From: Bradyrhizobium sp. AZCC 2262 | GTDB taxonomy: Bacteria; Pseudomonadota; Alphaproteobacteria; Rhizobiales; Xanthobacteraceae | Assembly: GCF_036924535.1 (NCBI RefSeq) | Contig: NZ_JAZHRT010000001.1 | Location: 2,046,001-2,110,000, forward strand | Direction of reading: 5' to 3' | DNA length: 64,000 nt | In this document: positions 56,784 to 64,000 of the stretch, in pieces | How positions within the stretch are numbered: the stretch's first letter is position 1 | How the letters are laid out: each line of letters opens with the position of its first letter | Notes under the pieces: generated by a model | Told to the model about the DNA's origin: nothing | The model's input: the letters and a program-made list of their open reading frames with translations, nothing else | The model's database searches: none | Program-made: the position numbers and the translations under genes

Positions 56784-57164
56784 CTATTTCTTGTCCAGTT
56801 CGGCAAACACTTCCTTGGCGTTACGGAAGGCGTCCACGCCGGCCGGCACGCCGCAATAGATCGCGACCTGCATGAAAACCTCGCGTATTTCCTCGCGCGT
56901 GGCGCCGTTGGTCAGTGCGCCCCGCACGTGAGTTTTGAGTTCCTGCGGCCGGTTGAGCGCGCACAGCATCGCGAGGTTGAGAAAGCTGCGGGTTTGGTGT
57001 GAAAGGCCGTCGCGGCCCCAGACGTAGCCCCAGCAATATTCCGTCGTGAGGTCCTGCATCGGACGATTGAAGTCGTCGGCCGATGCGATCGCCTTGTCGA
57101 CGAACTCGTTCCCCAGCACGCTCTTGCGGATCTGGAGGCCTCGATCGTATGTCGCCTTGTCCAT
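56784..57164 (-). CDS. Carboxymuconolactone decarboxylase-family protein
   Basis: The 126-aa all-helical protein matches PcaC-like members (HVRGALTNGATREEI, then QVAIYCGVPAG). PcaC decarboxylates gamma-carboxymuconolactone in the protocatechuate branch; others in the family are peroxidases or unknown decarboxylases. ATG 57164 is preferred to TTG 57176. It lies 17 bases before the SDR gene and 19 after the binding-protein gene, so it is in the operon. No other protocatechuate genes are seen. Confidence 0.85.
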   Translation of the reverse strand: MDKATYDRGLQIRKSVLGNEFVDKAIASADDFNRPMQDLTTEYCWGYVWGRDGLSHQTRSFLNLAMLCALNRPQELKTHVRGALTNGATREEIREVFMQVAIYCGVPAGVDAFRNAKEVFAELDKK

Positions 57165-57183
57165 ATTGCTATCCAATCTTCAG

Positions 57184-58419
57184 TTAGGTTTTCGGCCAGA
57201 ACGGTTGGGCAAGCGCCAGTTGCGGCGGGAATACCGTGACCGGTACGCCGGATTGCCACTGCACGATGGTCATCCCGGCTCCGACGCGGCGGCCCTTTTC
57301 GTCGAACTTGATTTCGCCGAGCGGGTAATATTTCGAGGGACCCGCATCCATGGACCGCAGCGCGTCGGCGACCGCAACGCGATCAGCCTTGCCGGCTTTC
57401 TCGAGCGCGTCCTTGATCACCCACATGTCGCCATAGGTGGAGATCGCGTTCTGCGTCATCCAGGGCTCCTTGTAGCGGGTCTTGAGTTCGGCGATCAGCG
57501 CCTCGTGGCCCTTGGCGCCCCAGCTTGCGACGCAGGTGAGCAGGCCCTGCAGCAATTCCGGGCTTACGGTCTGCAGCATGTCGGGTTCGGCGATGGCGAT
57601 GCCGAACGAGATGGTTGGAATCTTGCCTTGTCCGAGGCCGAACTCGTTCATCTTCTCGAGCAGCAGCTTGGCATCGGAAATCACGGTCGGCAGGAAGAAC
57701 AGAAGGTCAGGCCTCGCCGAGCGGACTTTCTGGACCAGCGAGGTGGCGTCGGCGAGCGGCGGGGTAAAGGTCTCATCGACGATTAGTTGCAGCCCGTTTT
57801 CGGCGAGCAGGCCGTCGCGCATCGCCTTTGCCGAGGAAACCGATGCCGCGGTGTTGTCGGTGATAATCGCGACCGTCTTTGGTTTCTTGCCTGACGCCGT
57901 TTCCGCCAGCTTCACGATCTGGGGCAGGGCCTGCTTTGCCTGCGAGCCAGCCGTTGCCGAGGTCTGGAACACATATTTGAAGCCGCGATCGGTAATCAGG
58001 TCGGAGTAGGAGAGGGTGAGAACCGGGAGGTTGGCCCGCTCCGTGACTTCGGTGACTGCCAGCGTGAATGAACTTAGATAGGCGCCACTCGCGGCCACCA
58101 GATCGGTCTCCTGGGCGACCATGCGTTGCGCGGCGTTCTTGGCTTTTTCGGTCGTGTCACCGGAATCGAGTACGACCAGCTTCAGCTTGGCGCCGCCGAG
58201 CGACTTGATGCCGCCTTGCGCGTTGATGTGGTCTATCGCCATCTCGGCGCCTTCGCGCATGACGGTGCCAGGGCGCGCATAGAGGCCGGAGACCGGCACC
58301 AGCAGTCCGACTTTCACTTCGGAAGGCTGTTGCGCCCAAGCGCGCGTAGCGATCAGACCGGCAGATGCGCCGGCAAGCAGGCTGCGCCGCGTCAATGCGG
58401 CCCGGGTATTTTTCGTCAT
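57184..58419 (-). CDS. ABC transporter substrate-binding protein, Liv type (paralogue 2)
   Basis: The 411-aa periplasmic protein has a twin-arginine-like signal (LTRRSLLAGASAG) cleaved after AWAQ, and a Liv-type fold starting VKVGLLVPVSG. ATG 58419 follows AGGGAGGAATAGTC. It is closely similar along its whole length to the protein encoded directly upstream, so the pair is a tandem duplication. Both precede a single importer in transcription order after the Liv genes. Confidence 0.9.
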   Translation of the reverse strand: MTKNTRAALTRRSLLAGASAGLIATRAWAQQPSEVKVGLLVPVSGLYARPGTVMREGAEMAIDHINAQGGIKSLGGAKLKLVVLDSGDTTEKAKNAAQRMVAQETDLVAASGAYLSSFTLAVTEVTERANLPVLTLSYSDLITDRGFKYVFQTSATAGSQAKQALPQIVKLAETASGKKPKTVAIITDNTAASVSSAKAMRDGLLAENGLQLIVDETFTPPLADATSLVQKVRSARPDLLFFLPTVISDAKLLLEKMNEFGLGQGKIPTISFGIAIAEPDMLQTVSPELLQGLLTCVASWGAKGHEALIAELKTRYKEPWMTQNAISTYGDMWVIKDALEKAGKADRVAVADALRSMDAGPSKYYPLGEIKFDEKGRRVGAGMTIVQWQSGVPVTVFPPQLALAQPFWPKT

Positions 58420-58456
58420 GACTATTCCTCCCTGAAATTTTTGAGACGACGTACAA

Positions 58457-59713
58457 TCAGGACTTCTTCGGCCAGAACGGTGACGACTGAGCGAGCTCGG
58501 ACGGGAAAACGGTGACCGGTATGCCGTTCTGCCACTGCACGATGACGACGCCGGCGCCGACACGCCGGCCCTTTTCGTCGAACTTCAGCTGGCCGCCGGG
58601 ATAGTATTTCGCAGGCCCGCCGTCCAAGGTGCGGAACGCGTCGGCGACGGCGAGGCGGTCGGCCTTGCCCGCCTTTTCGAGGGCGGCCTTCATCAGCCAC
58701 ATGTCGCCATAGGTCGAGATGACGTTCTGCGTCGCCCAGGGCTCTTTGTACTTGGCCTTCAGTTCGGCGATGATGTCCTCATGTCCTTTGCAGCCCCAGT
58801 TGGCGACGATGGTCATGATGCCCTGGACGACCTCCGGCGTGACGCTTTGCAGCATGTCCGGCTCGGCAATGGTGATGCTGAAGGACACGGTCGGAATCTT
58901 GCCCTGTCCGAGGCCGAATTCGTTGATCTTCTCCAGGCCGAGCTTGGCGTCGGAGACCGCGTTCGGCATGAACAGCAGCAGGTCCGGCCTCGCCGACCTG
59001 ACTTTCTGGATCAGCGGGGTGGCGTCGGAGAGCGGCGGTGTCCAGACTTCCTCGACTACGAGCTGAAGGCCCTCCTGCGCGAGGAGTTTCTCCTTGAGCG
59101 CCTTGGCGGTTGCGACCGAGGTCGCCGTGTTGTCCATCAACATCGCCACGGTCTTCGGCCGTTTGCCGGAGGCGGTTTGTGCCAGCTTCATCAGTTCGGG
59201 CAAGCCGAGTTCGGATTGCACGCTGGCGGGCGCGGCCGTCTGGAAAATAAACTGGAAGCCGCGGTCGGTCAGCAGGTCCGAATAGGACAGCGTTAGCACG
59301 GGCAGTTGCGCGCGTTCCGTTACCTCGGTCACCGCCAGCGTGAAAGAACTCAGGTAGGATCCGGTCGCCGCGACCAGATCGGTTTCCTGGGCGACCATGC
59401 GCTGCGCTGCGTTCTTGGCCTTTTCCGTGGTATCGCCGCAATCGATCACGACAAGCTTCATCTTCGCGCCGCCGAGCGATTTGATGCCGCCTTGCGCGTT
59501 GATGTGCTCGATGCCCATCTCGGCGCCCATGCGCATCACCTGACCCGGTCTTGTGTAGATGCCCGACAGCGGCACGATCAGGCCGACTTTGACCTCGGCC
59601 GGCTGCTGCGCGCGCGCCACTGTCGACAGGCCGATGGCGGCCGCACCTGAGAGCACGGTTCTCCGCGTCAGCGACGTCTTCGAGATCTTGTCGGATGCGT
59701 TATCCTGGCCCAT
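58457..59713 (-). CDS. ABC transporter substrate-binding protein, Liv type (paralogue 1)
   Basis: The 418-aa protein has a Tat-like signal (LTRRTVLSGAAAIG, cleaved near ARAQ) and begins VKVGLIVPLSG. Stretches such as NAAQRMVAQETDLVAA are shared word for word with the downstream paralogue. It is 30 bases after the LivF-like gene. Two receptors for one channel may widen the range of ligands. Confidence 0.9.
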   Translation of the reverse strand: MGQDNASDKISKTSLTRRTVLSGAAAIGLSTVARAQQPAEVKVGLIVPLSGIYTRPGQVMRMGAEMGIEHINAQGGIKSLGGAKMKLVVIDCGDTTEKAKNAAQRMVAQETDLVAATGSYLSSFTLAVTEVTERAQLPVLTLSYSDLLTDRGFQFIFQTAAPASVQSELGLPELMKLAQTASGKRPKTVAMLMDNTATSVATAKALKEKLLAQEGLQLVVEEVWTPPLSDATPLIQKVRSARPDLLLFMPNAVSDAKLGLEKINEFGLGQGKIPTVSFSITIAEPDMLQSVTPEVVQGIMTIVANWGCKGHEDIIAELKAKYKEPWATQNVISTYGDMWLMKAALEKAGKADRLAVADAFRTLDGGPAKYYPGGQLKFDEKGRRVGAGVVIVQWQNGIPVTVFPSELAQSSPFWPKKS

Positions 59714-59743
59714 TTTCGTTCTCCCAATGGTGTTGTTTGTTGG

Positions 59744-60451
59744 TTACATGCCGAGATAGGCCTTGCGAATGCGATCGTCCGCCCGCAAGGTTTGGTTGTT
59801 GCCTTCGAGTGCGACGCGGCCGGCTTCGAGCACGTAGCCGTGGTCGGCGGATTCGAGTGCCTCCGCCACGCGCTGTTCGACCAGCAGGATTGTCAGGTTT
59901 GATTGCCGGCGGATTTCGATCAGCCGTTCGAAGATGAAGTCGGCGGTCGTGGGCGCGAGGCCCATCGAGGGTTCGTCCAGCATCAGGAGTTTGGGCGAGG
60001 AGGCGAGGCCGCGGCCGATCGCCAGCATCTGTTGCTGTCCGCCCGAGAGCGTGCCCGCGAACTGCGCGCGGCGCTCGGCGAGGATGGGCAGCCATTCGAA
60101 GATGCGCTCGATGTTGTGTTTCCAGTCGCGCTGGCCGGCCTCGGTCATCGCGCCCATTTCGAGGTTTTCCATCACCGTCAGCGAAGCAAACACCTGACGG
60201 CCCTCCGGGACGTGGGCGATGCCGAGATGCGCGCGTTGCGCCGGCCGGATTGACAGCAGGTCGTGGTCTTCGAAGGTGATCGTCCCCGCGCTCGGACGCA
60301 CGATGCCGGAGATCGTCTTGAAAAGGGTGGTCTTGCCGGCGCCGTTCGGTCCGACGATGGCGACGAACTGGCCTTCCTCGACCTTGATCGAGACGCCGTT
60401 CAAAACGGGGATCGCGGAATAGCCTGATGTCAACCCTTCAATGCGGAGCAT
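59744..60451 (-). CDS. Liv-type ABC transporter ATP-binding protein (LivF-like)
   Basis: The 235-aa ATPase has GPNGAGKTT, LSGGQQQ and LMLDEPSMGLAP. It overlaps the end of the fused permease-ATPase gene by 14 bases. It is the second ATPase of the importer. Confidence 0.92.
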   Translation of the reverse strand: MLRIEGLTSGYSAIPVLNGVSIKVEEGQFVAIVGPNGAGKTTLFKTISGIVRPSAGTITFEDHDLLSIRPAQRAHLGIAHVPEGRQVFASLTVMENLEMGAMTEAGQRDWKHNIERIFEWLPILAERRAQFAGTLSGGQQQMLAIGRGLASSPKLLMLDEPSMGLAPTTADFIFERLIEIRRQSNLTILLVEQRVAEALESADHGYVLEAGRVALEGNNQTLRADDRIRKAYLGM

Positions 60452-62225
60452 GGGCCATCCACTTCTTGCCGAGATAGGCCTCGATGACGCGGCTGTCGCG
60501 GGTGACCGCTTCCGGCTCGCCCTCGACGATGACGGCGCCGTGGTCGAGCACCAGGAAGCTGTCGACCAGGCGGACCATCGCCTGCATGGTGTGTTCGATG
60601 ATCGCGATCGTCATGCCGTCGCGGGCCAGCCGCTGAATTACGGCTACGACCTCGTTGGCTTCGTCGTGGCCGAGGCCTGCGAGCGTCTCGTCGAGCAACA
60701 GGATGCGCGGCTGTCCGGCCAGAGCGCGGGCGAGCTCCATCAGACGCAATTCCTTGGTCGTGAGTTCGCCGGCGATGCGGTCGGCGATTTCGGACAGGCC
60801 GACGCGGGCAATCGCGTCAGTCGCCAGTTGCCTTGCCTCGGCATCGGTCTTGGCGCGGACATATGCCCCGACCACGACGTTGTCCGAGATCGACATGCGC
60901 AGGAACGGGCGCATGATCTGGAAGGTGCGGCCGATGCCGGCCTCGCATAGCTCATGCGGCTTGCGGCCGGACATCTCGCGTCCGTCGAGCAGGATTTGCC
61001 CCGTGCCGGGCCGCAGGAATCCATTCAGCAGGTTGAACAGCGTGGTCTTGCCGGCACCGTTGGGGCCGATGATCCCGAGAATTTCGTTTCGCCGCAGCTT
61101 GAAGCTGACATTCTGAACGGCTTTCAATCCGCCGAAGGAGCGCGACAGGTTACGCACCTCGAGGACGACATCGCCTGTCCCGGCGGACCGCTTGGGCCGC
61201 AGTGGCACGAGTTCGGCGGAGGCGGCGGCGGTCGTGATGTCCGATTTGCCCGGGCTCGCCGTAACCGGCGCCGCCGCTCGCTTGCGCATGAAGTCGCGTA
61301 TTTTCCAGAACAGGCCCTCGGGCGCGAGCAGGATGACGCATATGATGGCGAGGCCGTAGATCACCCCCTGAATGCCGGGAAAGCGCGAGCCCGCTTCGGC
61401 GTTGAGCGTTTCGGCCAACGGGATCAGGATCACCGATCCGATCACCGGCCCCCAGACCGTTCCGACCCCGCCGAACATGGCGACCGTCAGCGCCTGCGCC
61501 GACACCAGCATGCCGAATACGGATTGCGGGGTCACCACCAGCAGCACGACCGCGTAAAATCCGCCAACCGCTCCGGCGATGGCGCCGCTGAGAGTGACGG
61601 CCCGGAGCTTCCAGGCCAGTGCGTTGATCCCTGCGGCTTCCGCGGCGGCCTCGTTCTGCTTGATCGCCAGCAGCGCCATGCCGAAGCGCGACCGTTCGAC
61701 TGCCCGCGTCAGCAGGATCGTGGCGAGCATCAGCGCCAGCGCCAGCAGCGTGTAGAGACGGTGATCGGCGAATTGCATATAGGCGATCGGATTGTCGCGC
61801 TTGATTGGCAGCGTAACTTCCTGCAGGCCAAGCCATTCGAATACATAGAGAATGGCGAGCGGATAGGCGAGCATCGCCAGCGCGAAGTAGTGACCCTGCA
61901 GGCGGAAGGTGGGAAAGCCGATCAGCAATCCGGCGATGCCGCCAAGGATGGCTGCGATCGGGATCATGATCCATGGCGACAGATCGAAATGGATCTGGCC
62001 GAGCACGACGGCATAGGCGCCGACGCCGAAGAAGGCGGCGTGACCGAACGAGATCAATCCGGTGTATCCGCTGAGCAGGTTCCACGACAGGCCGAATATC
62101 GCCCAGACCGGAACCAGCGTCATCACAAGCTGGTAATAGGAATTGGTCACGCTCAGCGACACCACCGCATAGAGGGCGGTGAAAACAATGATAGGCAGCA
62201 GCGAACGCCATCCGCGCATGGTCAT
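60438..62225 (-). CDS. Fused Liv-type permease (LivM-like) and ATP-binding protein (LivG-like)
   Basis: In this 595-aa protein, residues 1 to about 305 are a LivM-type membrane domain (LSGYTGLISFGHAAFFG near 50). After a linker, residues about 350-595 are a complete LivG-type ATPase (GPNGAGKTT, LTTKELR, LLLDETLAGLG). One frame covers both. Fusion fixes the stoichiometry of channel and motor. Its start overlaps the LivH-like gene by 4 bases. Confidence 0.92.
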   Translation of the reverse strand: MTMRGWRSLLPIIVFTALYAVVSLSVTNSYYQLVMTLVPVWAIFGLSWNLLSGYTGLISFGHAAFFGVGAYAVVLGQIHFDLSPWIMIPIAAILGGIAGLLIGFPTFRLQGHYFALAMLAYPLAILYVFEWLGLQEVTLPIKRDNPIAYMQFADHRLYTLLALALMLATILLTRAVERSRFGMALLAIKQNEAAAEAAGINALAWKLRAVTLSGAIAGAVGGFYAVVLLVVTPQSVFGMLVSAQALTVAMFGGVGTVWGPVIGSVILIPLAETLNAEAGSRFPGIQGVIYGLAIICVILLAPEGLFWKIRDFMRKRAAAPVTASPGKSDITTAAASAELVPLRPKRSAGTGDVVLEVRNLSRSFGGLKAVQNVSFKLRRNEILGIIGPNGAGKTTLFNLLNGFLRPGTGQILLDGREMSGRKPHELCEAGIGRTFQIMRPFLRMSISDNVVVGAYVRAKTDAEARQLATDAIARVGLSEIADRIAGELTTKELRLMELARALAGQPRILLLDETLAGLGHDEANEVVAVIQRLARDGMTIAIIEHTMQAMVRLVDSFLVLDHGAVIVEGEPEAVTRDSRVIEAYLGKKWMAHAPH

Positions 62226-63172
62226 GTCCTCTCGACCATGCGCCCGAAGAAGCCCTGCGGACGGAAGAAGATGATCAGAAGAAACACGACGAAGATCGCG
62301 GCGTTCTGCAATTGCGTCGGCAGGATCAGCGTCGACATCTGCTGGACCAGGCCGATCGTCATGCCGCCCCAGAAGGCACCGACAATGCTGCCCATGCCGC
62401 CGAGCACGACGCCGGCATACATGACGATGACGTATTCGACGCCGACAAAGGGGTGAAATGGATAGTTGGTGGCGAGCAGGCCGCCGGCAATGGCGGTGAT
62501 ACCGGTGCCGAGCGCGAAGGCAATTCGGTGCGCGCGGTCGACGTCAATACCCATATAAGTCGCCGCGGTGGGGTTGTCGGCCGCGGCGCGCAGCGACTTT
62601 CCGATCCGTGACCGCGTGATCAACAGCGTCAGCAGCAGCATCGTCACCAGCGAAACGACCGCGTCTATCCCGCGCGCCTTGTTGACGAAGACGCTGATGT
62701 CGTTGAACAGGGGTCCAAGCTCCCAGGCCGAGCTCGACAGCGGCGTGCGGATCGAGGCCAGCACCGAACCGAATACGAGCAAGCCGCCGTTCTGCAGGAT
62801 CAGCGCGATCCCAAGCGTCAGAATGAGCTGGGCATAATGACCCTCTCCCTCGAGCGAAGAGGTGCGCGTGCCTGATACGCGCGAGATCAGGGTGAGGTGG
62901 ACGAAATAGCCGAAGACAGCGAGCACCGGGCCGGCCAGCACGATTGCGACGAACGGCCCGAAAGTGTTGCCGAAAGTGGCCTGCACGCCGAGCGCGGTGA
63001 AGAAATAGAACGCCGTGTACATGCCGAGCATCATGAAATCGCCCTGGGCGAAATTGATCACGCGCATGACGCCGAAGATCAGCCCGAGTCCAACGCACAT
63101 CAGGCCGTAGACCGCGCCGATCAAAAGTCCGGCGGACAACGCTTGCAGGAAACCTTCCAGCGCCTGGGTCAC
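62222..63172 (-). CDS. Liv-type ABC transporter permease (LivH-like)
   Basis: The 316-aa membrane protein has about eight hydrophobic segments and the LivH start LSAGLLIGAVYGLMCVGLGL. It has an inserted loop near 95-110 (SRVSGTRTSSLEGEG) compared with short LivH proteins. It follows the MmgE/PrpD gene by 115 bases on the same strand and leads the importer genes. Confidence 0.9.
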   Translation of the reverse strand: MTQALEGFLQALSAGLLIGAVYGLMCVGLGLIFGVMRVINFAQGDFMMLGMYTAFYFFTALGVQATFGNTFGPFVAIVLAGPVLAVFGYFVHLTLISRVSGTRTSSLEGEGHYAQLILTLGIALILQNGGLLVFGSVLASIRTPLSSSAWELGPLFNDISVFVNKARGIDAVVSLVTMLLLTLLITRSRIGKSLRAAADNPTAATYMGIDVDRAHRIAFALGTGITAIAGGLLATNYPFHPFVGVEYVIVMYAGVVLGGMGSIVGAFWGGMTIGLVQQMSTLILPTQLQNAAIFVVFLLIIFFRPQGFFGRMVERT

Positions 63173-63287
63173 CGGAGACCTCGCGCGGAGAGGGAGTATC
63201 CATGTCTCGGACCGGCGATAGATATGGCCTCGTCGGCCGTCCCCGGTTTGAACATTGTGCCCCCCATTTTTCGTTTGTCGTTATCGA

Positions 63288-64000
63288 TCATGACGCTGGC
63301 CGCAGCCGCTGTTCGGTTGGCTCGAGTCGGCACCGGGCGGCGATGACGCGGCTGTCCGGAAGCGATGCGCAATCGTCGACGAGTTCTTCCAGATGCCGTG
63401 CGCGCTTGTCGCCGATGACATCGGAAGCAGCTTGCCGAAACCGGGCACGGATTTCCTCCGGCGTCGCGGCAACGACATTCTCGAGACGCTGATGGATGGT
63501 CTTCCCGTCGCGCAGGCCGACAAGGACCTCGGCGCCCTGGTTGGCCGGGAACGCAGCCGTGAGATCAGCGGCGCTTTGCAGATCGGTCCGTTCGACGAGG
63601 CGGAGAATCCGGATATCGTCGACTTGCGCGTAGTTGTCTTCTTCGAGCGCACCGCGCGCGAGTACAGCAGCGACGCTGAAGGGAATGCTCATCTTGGCTT
63701 GCAACGCATTGTGAAATGGCCCCCTGGAATCGCAGCCGGGGTAGCGGGCCGCCGCATCCGGGACACGGATCGAAACGGTGGCGATGTCGTCCAATGTCCC
63801 GAGTTCGCGCGCGGCGCGCAGGGCTGCCTGCGCCGCGGTCTGCGCGAAATTGCAGGCGGGAGCCGGCTTGTTGTAGACGGCCATGATCTCGGGATGCGGG
63901 CCGGTGAACAAACGGATCTCAGGTGGAGCAGCCTGTCGGCGGAAGGCGGCGAACAATCCGGCCTCGCCCTCAAGGATCGTTTCCGAAGCGCGCGCGCCGG
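63288..64000 (-). CDS. MmgE/PrpD-family protein (3' part, cut by window end)
   Basis: About 237 C-terminal residues are present; the 5' end lies beyond 64000. The segment GPFHNALQAKMSIPFSVAAVL is typical of the MmgE/PrpD fold (2-methylcitrate dehydratase, cis-aconitate decarboxylase and relatives). The ATG at 63956 is internal, since the frame continues to the window edge. It probably opens the operon of the Liv importer and acts on a dicarboxylic or tricarboxylic acid intermediate. Confidence 0.85.
   Translation of the reverse strand, partial: GARASETILEGEAGLFAAFRRQAAPPEIRLFTGPHPEIMAVYNKPAPACNFAQTAAQAALRAARELGTLDDIATVSIRVPDAAARYPGCDSRGPFHNALQAKMSIPFSVAAVLARGALEEDNYAQVDDIRILRLVERTDLQSAADLTAAFPANQGAEVLVGLRDGKTIHQRLENVVAATPEEIRARFRQAASDVIGDKRARHLEELVDDCASLPDSRVIAARCRLEPTEQRLRPAS

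Overview
The window reads as chromosomal DNA of a GC-rich alphaproteobacterium of the Bradyrhizobium type (Nitrobacteraceae). The grounds are codon use, very dense ATG-TGA overlapping operons, many CoxLMS-type molybdenum hydroxylases, many branched-chain-amino-acid (Liv) and BMP-type ABC transporters, and intergenic palindromic repeats of the kind I associate with that genus. The genus is inference. No rRNA, tRNA, CRISPR array, transposase or prophage gene was seen.

Region 1 (1-10130, mostly + strand). A catabolic operon encodes a crotonase-fold protein, a three-part molybdenum hydroxylase (FAD, 2Fe-2S and Moco subunits, with an MBL-fold hydrolase gene inserted before the Moco subunit), an SDR protein and an acyl-CoA ligase. 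It meets a convergent tandem-domain HxlR regulator. The regulator is divergent from an orphan Liv-type binding protein, and the gap between them carries a 23-bp tandem repeat. The crotonase and the SDR both lack their usual catalytic residues.

Region 2 (10593-22885). A MarR regulator diverges, across a 22-bp palindrome, from a ten-gene run: metal-dependent amidohydrolase, a second molybdenum hydroxylase (Moco, FAD, and a 2Fe-2S subunit fused to a CoxG domain), a complete Liv-type ABC importer and a small Rieske protein. This looks like uptake, hydroxylation and hydrolysis of an unidentified, probably nitrogen-containing ring compound.

Region 3 (23070-32453). This is a purine-degradation block: fused OHCU decarboxylase/HIU hydrolase, NCS2 purine permease, uricase, a two-gene xanthine dehydrogenase-like enzyme and 8-oxoguanine deaminase. 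Together they could take hypoxanthine/xanthine through urate to allantoin. Convergent junctions here carry palindromic repeats. Both divergent junctions carry sigma-54-type -24/-12 promoters on both strands.

Region 4 (32684-52877). This part scavenges nitrogen compounds. It holds two BMP-family (nucleoside-type) ABC importers, an outer-membrane channel candidate, a polyamine-type ABC importer ending in a nucleoside/base deaminase, a cyanuric acid hydrolase/barbiturase, uracil phosphoribosyltransferase, a biuret hydrolase inside the second BMP operon, and a formamidase. Three more sigma-54-type promoters precede the polyamine-type operon, the second BMP operon and the formamidase. I therefore infer a nitrogen-limitation (RpoN/NtrC-like) regulon across regions 3 and 4.

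Region 5 (53307-64000, - strand). A TetR remnant is followed by a second organic-acid or ring-compound catabolic cluster: TctC-type binding protein, GntR regulator, two SDRs (one with an apparent frameshift), a carboxymuconolactone decarboxylase-like protein, two paralogous Liv-type binding proteins, a Liv importer whose permease and ATPase are fused, and the 3' part of an MmgE/PrpD gene cut by the window end.
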